From Pseudomonadota bacterium (GTDB lineage: Bacteria; Pseudomonadota; Alphaproteobacteria; Acetobacterales; Acetobacteraceae), in the NCBI GenBank assembly GCA_021808985.1, contig JAKBAQ010000076.1, forward strand, positions 1-10,913: a DNA stretch of 10,913 bases. Direction: 5' to 3'. Every line of letters begins with the position of its first letter. Position 1 is the first letter of the stretch. The notes under the pieces were generated by a model that saw only the letters and a list, made by a program, of their open reading frames with translations, ran no database searches and was not told the DNA's origin. Positions 6,523-10,913 of the stretch are shown piece after piece. The position numbers were made by a program, and so were the translations under genes.

Positions 6523-7887
6523 TCAGCACCTCTCGAAGCCGCGGGCGATTTCCCAGTCGGTGACCGCGATGTCGAACTCTTCCTGCTCAACTTCGGCGGC
6601 GCGGGTATAATGTTCTACGACCTCTTCCCCGAATGCCTCGTGCAGCATTTTGGAATGGCGCAAGGTTTCCGTGGCGGCACGCAGCGTGCGTGGAATCTCG
6701 CCGATCTGTTTCTGCTCATAGAGATCGCCCCGGCTAGGTTCGCCCAGCGGCAGCTTTTTCTCGATGCCCGCGATGCCCGCCGCCAGAAGCGCGGCCTGGG
6801 CGAGATAAGGGTTTACATCAGAGCCCGCGATGCGGCATTCGATGCGCACGCCCTTGCTGGCGGCGCCGCACAGGCGGAAACCGGCGGTGCGGTTATCAAC
6901 CGACCAGACAATTTTGGTGGGTGCGAAGGTGCCCTTGCGAAAACGCTTGTAGCTGTTGACATAGGGGGCCAGGAAATAAGTGTATTCAGGCGCATAGGCC
7001 AGCAGGCCGGCAACAAAATGATCCATCAGCTCGGATTTGCCATGCGGCCGGCTGGGATCGTGAAAAGCATTGGCGCCGTCTTTGAACAGCGAGCAATGGA
7101 TGTGGCTCGACGAGCCCACCTTGTCGGCGCGCCATTTGGGCAGGAAGGTGGCGCTGACACCGTTCTGCCAGGCGATTTCCTTGGTCGCGTGCTTGGCGAA
7201 TGTGTGCTGATCGGCGCAGGCCAAAGCGGAAGCGTAACGCAGATTCAACTCTTCCTGGCCCATCTCCGCTTCGCCCTTGCTGCACTCAACTTCTATGCCG
7301 GCGGCGAAAAGATGGTTGCGCAGCGGACGCATGACCGATTCTTCCTTGGTGGTCTGGAAGATATGGTAATCCTGGCTGAAACCGCCGACCGGCGTGATGC
7401 CATGAAAGCCGCGCTTGCGATTTTCATCGACCGTGCCTTCAAAGAGAAAAAACTCAAGCTCGGTTGCCATCATCGCCTCATAACCGCCAAGGGCGGACAG
7501 ACGTTCGATCTGGCGCTTCAGCATCTGGCGCGGTGAATGGGTAACAGGGGCGTGGGTGGTATGATCGATAATGTCACACAGCACCATCGCGGTGCCCGGC
7601 AGCCAGGGCACCAGGCGGAAGGTTGAGAGATCAGGGTGCAGGGTGTAATCCCCATAACCATTTGCCCATGAGCTGGAGCGGTAGCCCCCGGGGGTGGACA
7701 TCTCAAGGCATGTGGCCAGGAGATAATTGCAACAATGCGTTTCATGCACCGCATGCTTGAGGAAATTATGCGCATGGAAACGCTTTCCCATCAGGCGGCC
7801 CTGCATATCAACGAGACAAACCAGGATGGTATCAATCTCGCCGGCTTCGACCTTGGTGGCAATGTTTTTGTAACTTTCTTCAGACAT
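6523..7887 (-). CDS. Glutamine synthetase-like gamma-glutamyl ligase (GlnA III / PuuA / IpuC type)
   Basis: A 454-residue protein with the complete glutamine synthetase fold: a beta-grasp N-terminal domain (about 15-105) and a catalytic domain with ELEFFLF (143-149; Glu143, Glu145), EAEMGQEE (206-213), the histidine-bearing SSSHIHCSLF (259-268), NSYKRF (311-316), NRTAGFRL (332-339) and RIECRIAGSDVNPYLA (348-363). Members of this class ligate glutamate with ATP to amines other than ammonia: PuuA to putrescine, IpuC to isopropylamine or alaninol, Streptomyces GlnA4 to ethanolamine. It is not the housekeeping enzyme, as shown by its diverged motifs and by neighbours specific for amine breakdown. 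The start overlaps the hydrolase stop by 8 bases; GAAAGAAG upstream is a weak ribosome site. Which amine it uses cannot be read from the sequence; an amino alcohol is inferred from the following alcohol dehydrogenase. Confidence 0.92.
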   Translation of the reverse strand: MSEESYKNIATKVEAGEIDTILVCLVDMQGRLMGKRFHAHNFLKHAVHETHCCNYLLATCLEMSTPGGYRSSSWANGYGDYTLHPDLSTFRLVPWLPGTAMVLCDIIDHTTHAPVTHSPRQMLKRQIERLSALGGYEAMMATELEFFLFEGTVDENRKRGFHGITPVGGFSQDYHIFQTTKEESVMRPLRNHLFAAGIEVECSKGEAEMGQEELNLRYASALACADQHTFAKHATKEIAWQNGVSATFLPKWRADKVGSSSHIHCSLFKDGANAFHDPSRPHGKSELMDHFVAGLLAYAPEYTYFLAPYVNSYKRFRKGTFAPTKIVWSVDNRTAGFRLCGAASKGVRIECRIAGSDVNPYLAQAALLAAGIAGIEKKLPLGEPSRGDLYEQKQIGEIPRTLRAATETLRHSKMLHEAFGEEVVEHYTRAAEVEQEEFDIAVTDWEIARGFERC

Positions 7888-8638
7888 TTTCTGCTTCTTT
7901 CAGGTTAGAGATAGCCACTTCGAGCAATGCCGCCAGATGGCCTGCCATAATTTTCTGCTGCATGTCGGTTTCAATTAAATCATTGCGGATTTCGAGCATG
8001 ACATTAGGCCAGCCGCGCGCGACGGCGAAGGTTTTGAGCGTGTGGGTCACGCCATCTGAAGCGCTGTAGGGAACGTTACGATCTAGATTATATGGAAACT
8101 CATTATTTTGTACCGCCAGAATGGCGTCCGCCAGCCGGCTGTCGGAATCGTGCAGGACCCCGATTTCGCACTCGCGGCGAACACCATGGTAAACAGGCGT
8201 GAAGCTGTGGACCGTAATCAGCACACCCGTAGCGCGTTCATCGAGAATATCCATGAGCGCCTTACAATACGGCGCATAGATGGCGTTGGTGCGCGCCTCG
8301 CGGTCGGCTTGGCTTAAATTCCTGTTGCCCGGAATTTCAAATATCTCAGACATCTCAGGCATGGCGCTGGGTGCCTCGGGGGGGCGGTTGCAGTCATAGA
8401 GCAGCCGCGACACAGAGCCCGCGACGAGATCGGCCCGCAGGCGGCGGCGCAACTCTTGCGCAACACCCAGGGCGCCGGGGTCCCAGGCGATATGGGTTTT
8501 GAGCGTTTTTGTATCCAGGCCGAGATTTTGAAAACGCTCGGGAATGATATTGCTGGCATGCTCGCAGATAATCACCACATTCACTGCGCCAGAAGCGGGT
8601 GCGGCGCGTTCTATCAAGGGGGCGTAAAGCTCTTGCAC
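7880..8638 (-). CDS. N-formylglutamate amidohydrolase-family protein
   Basis: A 252-residue protein of the N-formylglutamate amidohydrolase family (PF05013; HutG-type). Conserved segments are CEHASN at 25-30, HIAWDPGA at 49-56, SRLLYDCNRP at 77-86, TVHSFTPVY at 142-150 and LEIRNDL at 215-221. Glu26, His27, His144 and Glu216 are candidates for metal and catalytic positions by comparison with the zinc-dependent family. Its known relatives cleave an amide on the glutamate alpha-amino group; here, beside a gamma-glutamyl ligase and without histidine-degradation genes, a gamma-glutamyl amide is a more likely target, filling the role of PuuD. The start is taken as GTG at 8636-8638, because AAGGAG lies 10 bases upstream and the nearby ATG is out of frame. 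It overlaps the ligase gene by 8 bases. Confidence 0.85.
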   Translation of the reverse strand: MQELYAPLIERAAPASGAVNVVIICEHASNIIPERFQNLGLDTKTLKTHIAWDPGALGVAQELRRRLRADLVAGSVSRLLYDCNRPPEAPSAMPEMSEIFEIPGNRNLSQADREARTNAIYAPYCKALMDILDERATGVLITVHSFTPVYHGVRRECEIGVLHDSDSRLADAILAVQNNEFPYNLDRNVPYSASDGVTHTLKTFAVARGWPNVMLEIRNDLIETDMQQKIMAGHLAALLEVAISNLKEAENV

Positions 8639-8648
8639 GGGGTTTCAT

Positions 8649-8654
8649 CTCCTT
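8649..8654 (-). promoter_or_regulatory. Ribosome-binding site that decides the GTG start of the hydrolase gene
   Basis: The minus strand reads AAGGAG, ten bases before the GTG at 8638. The ATG directly after AAGGAG is too close to be used and is in another frame, so the GTG is the credible start. Confidence 0.6.
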
Positions 8655-8666
8655 CAGGCTGGCGGA

Positions 8667-8686
8667 CCCGGCGCCAAGGCACCGGG
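8667..8686 (-). repeat. GC-rich hairpin between permease and hydrolase genes
   Basis: CCCGGCGCC (8667-8675) and GGCACCGGG (8678-8686) form a 9-bp inverted repeat with one mismatch (a G-U pair in the minus-strand RNA) and a 2-base centre, so in RNA the terminal pair opens to a CUUG loop. There is no T run after it on the minus strand, so complete termination is unlikely. It lies 28 bases ahead of the hydrolase start and could protect the permease message or lower read-through. Confidence 0.5.
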
Positions 8687-8702
8687 CCGTCTTATAAAAT
8701 CC

Positions 8703-10247
8703 TCAGTCGATGGCGCCTTGGAGCGCGGTTTCCTCCGCCATGATCTCGGCGGCGCGCGCCGCTACCGCGCGGGCGCCAATTGGCGGGCCGGGGAAGTGCT
8801 TGCGCGCATAGCCGAACCAGATAACCGCCAGCAGCACGAGCAGACCGATGAAGTAGTTGTCCAGAATATCATTGGGCGGACGCGTGCCTACATAGATGAG
8901 CAATGCCGCGCCGAGCACCGAGATGAGCGCCAAAGGCTTGGAAAACACGCCGAGCCGGAACGGCCCGAATTCGGTCCAGGATTTACCTTCGGCGAACAGG
9001 CCGGCAAGAGTCGGCATTGTGTAGGATATGAACAGGAACATCGCCGAGCCCGCCGTCAGTGCCGTGAAGGCCGGAGAGTATAACGTGGCGGCGATTGCCA
9101 GAACAGCGGTAAACCAAATGGCCGCGACCGGCGAGCGATGTTTATGGTCAACCTGCTTCAGCCACTTGCTGCCCGGCAGACCGCCATCGCGCGCAAAGGC
9201 ATAAATCATGCGTGAGGTGGACGTGATGCAAGCGAGACCGCACAGGAAATTGGCAAGCAGGATGCCGATATAGAGCACATCCTTCCATGCGGTTGGTACC
9301 GCGAGGCCTGCCATGACGTTAAACACAACATTGCTGCCATCAGCCGCACTTTTTACCGGGTCAGGCATCGCGATGACGATTGACGAGGCCATGACCACGC
9401 CAAACATAAGTGACCAGAAGATTGAATTGATGATGCCCTTGGGCACGTTAACGCGCGCATTCACCGTCTCTTCCGCGGTGTGCGCCGAACCGTCGAACCC
9501 GGTCATTGTGTAGAGCGGATACAGCAGCGCCAGCAAAAACAGGTAACCATAATTATTGCTGTGCGGCACGGTGTTGCCGCCAGGGCTGCCGGAAAAATTA
9601 TGGATGACGACAAGGCGCGAAAAATCCCAATGGGATGATCCGATCAGCATCGTCGCGGCGACCAAAACGGCGACCACGAAAATCAGCGACCCTGAGAAGT
9701 CGATGAGCTTGGTGGTTGTGCGGATGCCGAAATGGTTGAACAAGGCCTGTGCCGCGGTGATGATCGCCATGGCAATGGTCTGCTGCTCAAACCCCCAGGC
9801 GGACGTGTTGATATTGAAGATGTTGCCTAAAATCAGGCCGGTAAACAGGTTATACGTGCCCACGTTAACCCCGGCGCAAACAAAAATAAGCCCCAGCAGG
9901 TTGAACCACGCCGTACCCCAGCCCCAGGCGCGCCCGCCCAGAATGCTTGACCAATGATAAAGTCCGCCGGCCGTGGGATAGGCCGAGGCGATCTGCGCCA
10001 TGCTCGTGCCCACAATCAGCGCGAACACGCCACCGGTGATCCAGCCGACGACCACGGCAAACCCGCCGCCCACGCAATAAGCTGACTGGAAAGTGGTGAG
10101 ACCGCCAGATACGATGCAAATAATCGAGAATGCCACGGCAAAGTTTGAAAACGCATGCATTCGCCTGGATAATTCCTGAGCGTAACCCATTTTATGAAGG
10201 ACGGCCGCATCGGCCTCTAATATTGCTTTCTCGGATGGATCGGTCAT
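8703..10247 (-). CDS. APC-superfamily amine/amino acid permease (amino acid-choline transporter type)
   Basis: A 514-residue inner-membrane protein with about 12 hydrophobic segments, the first beginning near residue 34. LSRRMHAFSNFAVAFSI (26-42) and the mid-protein motif AEETVNARVNVPKGI are typical of the amino acid-choline transporter group (TC 2.A.3.4), which includes the yeast choline/ethanolamine carrier Hnm1 and the GABA carrier Uga4. These are proton-coupled or otherwise secondary importers. It is the first gene after the 214-base leader and precedes the gamma-glutamyl pathway genes, the same place PuuP has relative to PuuA in function. I infer import of the pathway's amine, with a positively charged amino alcohol such as ethanolamine fitting the family well. 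The ATG at 10245-10247 has AAGGGA six bases upstream, a good ribosome site. Confidence 0.9.
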   Translation of the reverse strand: MTDPSEKAILEADAAVLHKMGYAQELSRRMHAFSNFAVAFSIICIVSGGLTTFQSAYCVGGGFAVVVGWITGGVFALIVGTSMAQIASAYPTAGGLYHWSSILGGRAWGWGTAWFNLLGLIFVCAGVNVGTYNLFTGLILGNIFNINTSAWGFEQQTIAMAIITAAQALFNHFGIRTTTKLIDFSGSLIFVVAVLVAATMLIGSSHWDFSRLVVIHNFSGSPGGNTVPHSNNYGYLFLLALLYPLYTMTGFDGSAHTAEETVNARVNVPKGIINSIFWSLMFGVVMASSIVIAMPDPVKSAADGSNVVFNVMAGLAVPTAWKDVLYIGILLANFLCGLACITSTSRMIYAFARDGGLPGSKWLKQVDHKHRSPVAAIWFTAVLAIAATLYSPAFTALTAGSAMFLFISYTMPTLAGLFAEGKSWTEFGPFRLGVFSKPLALISVLGAALLIYVGTRPPNDILDNYFIGLLVLLAVIWFGYARKHFPGPPIGARAVAARAAEIMAEETALQGAID

Positions 10248-10253
10248 TTACTG

Positions 10254-10259
10254 TCCCTT
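10254..10259 (-). promoter_or_regulatory. Ribosome-binding site of the permease gene
   Basis: The minus strand reads AAGGGA followed by six bases and the ATG at 10247. It is the clearest ribosome site in the cluster, in keeping with this being the first gene of a separate message. Confidence 0.6.
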
Positions 10260-10305
10260 TGTTGACTTTGTGTGTTTTCACCCGCCGCCCCAACCGTTGG
10301 TGGTT

Positions 10306-10315
10306 GAAACGTTTC
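10306..10315 (-). promoter_or_regulatory. Palindrome GAAACGTTTC, candidate regulator operator
   Basis: A perfect 10-bp palindrome with a central CG, 58 bases upstream of the permease ATG. Central-CG palindromes of this kind are typical of LacI/GalR-family operators. No regulator gene is in the window, and a 10-bp palindrome can arise by chance, so this is only a candidate. Confidence 0.35.
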
Positions 10316-10461
10316 CTCTGTGGGCGCTCTTGGCGCCGCTTATTTGTTGGTTTTGTTGCGATATAGGCTCAGCGTTTTATGCTGATATTTTCTCAATTTC
10401 ACTTACATTTGCATCAGCAATCTTTCATGCTTCAGGTCATGATACAGAACATGCTTGGTCC

Positions 10462-10913
10462 CTACTCCGCCGCCTCCGCGTAGGCTTCGATTGGCGGGCA
10501 GGAGCATATGAGGTTGCGGTCTCCGTAAATATTGTCGACGCGCTTGACGGGTGGCCAGTATTTTTGGGTGGCGATGTAGGGCAGCGGATAGGCGGCCTGT
10601 TCGCGGGTGTAGGGGTGTTTCCACTCGCCGGCCATGACCTCGATCGCGGCGTGCGGCGCGTTTTTCAGCGGGTTGTCATCGCGCGGCCAGGTGCCGGCGG
10701 CGATGGTGGCGATCTCCTTGGCGATGCAGAGCATGGCATCACAGAAACGATCCAGCTCGGCCTTGTCCTCGCTTTCGGTGGGCTCGATCATCAGCGTCCC
10801 CGCCACCGGCCAGGACATGGTGGGCGCATGGAAGCCGTAATCTCCCAGGCGCTTGGCGATGTCTTCAACCTGCACGCCAGAGGTGGCGGCAAAGCCCCGG
10901 CAATCGATGATGC
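10462..10913 (-). CDS. gcvP: Glycine dehydrogenase (decarboxylating), P-protein of glycine cleavage, C-terminal part
   Basis: The minus-strand frame is open to the right window edge and shows the last 149 residues of GcvP, ending at the stop 10462-10464. Conserved C-terminal strings are IIDCRGF, GVQVEDIAKRL, DYGFHAPTMSWPV and GTLMIEPTESED, and the tail reads DNIYGDRNLICSCPP. The P-protein is a PLP enzyme that decarboxylates glycine and passes the aminomethyl group to lipoyl GcvH; with GcvT and Lpd it gives CO2, ammonia and methylene-THF. The PLP lysine lies outside the window, and one cannot tell whether the gene is a single chain (about 950 residues) or the second half of a split enzyme. Its place upstream of glyA and sdaA fits glycine consumption: one glycine supplies the one-carbon unit for turning another into serine. 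Confidence 0.95.
   Translation of the reverse strand, partial: IIDCRGFAATSGVQVEDIAKRLGDYGFHAPTMSWPVAGTLMIEPTESEDKAELDRFCDAMLCIAKEIATIAAGTWPRDDNPLKNAPHAAIEVMAGEWKHPYTREQAAYPLPYIATQKYWPPVKRVDNIYGDRNLICSCPPIEAYAEAAE

Larger units (their letters stand above)
10248..10461 (-). promoter_or_regulatory. 214-base leader between gcvP and the permease gene; likely promoter region
   Basis: This is the longest gap within the minus-strand block and the natural place for a promoter. It is AT-rich around 10340-10440. It contains the palindrome GAAACGTTTC (10306-10315), the near-palindrome CCAACCGTTGG (10290-10300), an inverted pair TGCTGAT (10380-10386) and ATCAGCA (10413-10419), and two direct copies of CATGCTT (10426-10432 and 10450-10456). 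CTATAT (minus strand, 10361-10366) could be a -10 element, but no good -35 lies at proper distance. No clear terminator follows gcvP, so read-through from gcvP is possible. Confidence 0.4.

Noticed and set aside
6522..6590. A longer N-terminus for the aldehyde dehydrogenase starting at 6590
   Set aside because: It would overlap the ligase gene by 68 bases and adds a Ser/Arg-rich head absent from the family; the ATG at 6521 fits the gene spacing.
6523..7887. Housekeeping glutamine synthetase GlnA
   Set aside because: Motifs are diverged from the ammonia-using type I enzyme (for example SSSHIHCSLF), and the gene lies among amine-breakdown genes without glnB.
7880..8638. HutG of a histidine-degradation operon
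   Set aside because: No hutH, hutU, hutI or hutF genes are near; the overlap with a gamma-glutamyl ligase gene points to another role.
8394..8648. ATG at 8646-8648 as the start of the hydrolase gene
   Set aside because: It is out of frame with the conserved CEHASN protein and lies directly against the AAGGAG site; the GTG at 8638 is in frame with good spacing.
10325..10339. GGCGC/GCGCC hairpin in the leader as a gcvP terminator
   Set aside because: The stem is only 5 bp and no T run follows on the minus strand.
10248..10461. A glycine riboswitch in the leader after gcvP
   Set aside because: I see none of the conserved glycine aptamer strings in either direction; such riboswitches usually precede gcvT, outside this window.
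1..10913. CRISPR arrays, insertion sequences or integrase genes
   Set aside because: No regularly spaced repeats, terminal inverted repeats with transposase motifs, or integrase-like reading frames are visible.

Overview
The window is ordinary-to-high GC DNA from what looks like an alphaproteobacterium. I base this on the general look of the GlyA, GcvP and L-serine dehydratase proteins and on the initiator-tRNA sequence; no species can be named. Apart from the far left end, every gene lies on the minus strand, so transcription runs from right to left.

Left end (1-1153). This holds the end of a Xre/MbcA-type antitoxin gene, its overlapping RES-domain toxin gene, about 270 bases with nothing recognisable, and then a 3' fragment of an initiator tRNA-Met gene followed by a strong hairpin terminator. 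A tRNA 3' fragment without its 5' half is the usual scar of an integrated element, so bases 1 to about 1060 are probably the edge of a genomic island. The chromosome proper would resume at about 1060.

Main block (1167-10913, minus strand). In transcription order: gcvP (C-terminal end only), a 214-base leader, an APC-superfamily permease, an N-formylglutamate amidohydrolase-family hydrolase, a class III glutamine synthetase-like ligase, an aldehyde dehydrogenase, an iron-type alcohol dehydrogenase, glyA, sdaA, and a 35-codon ORF that resembles the start of a dihydroneopterin aldolase. Five of the junctions are overlaps or gaps of 1 to 5 bases; the exceptions are 214 bases (gcvP/permease), 64 bases (permease/hydrolase) and 65 bases (alcohol dehydrogenase/glyA), the last two each holding a GC-rich hairpin.

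How the genes may work together (inference). Permease, gamma-glutamyl ligase, alcohol dehydrogenase, aldehyde dehydrogenase and amide hydrolase form a gamma-glutamylation pathway resembling the Puu putrescine pathway. The oxidation step is an alcohol dehydrogenase instead of an amine oxidase, and the hydrolase belongs to a different family from PuuD. This suits an amino alcohol. With ethanolamine as substrate the product would be glycine, and the genes on both sides then make sense: GcvP yields methylene-THF from glycine, GlyA condenses that with a second glycine to serine, and SdaA converts serine to pyruvate plus ammonia. The whole block would be an ethanolamine-to-pyruvate route that needs no B12-dependent EutBC lyase. 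The individual families are well supported by motifs; the substrate is a hypothesis.
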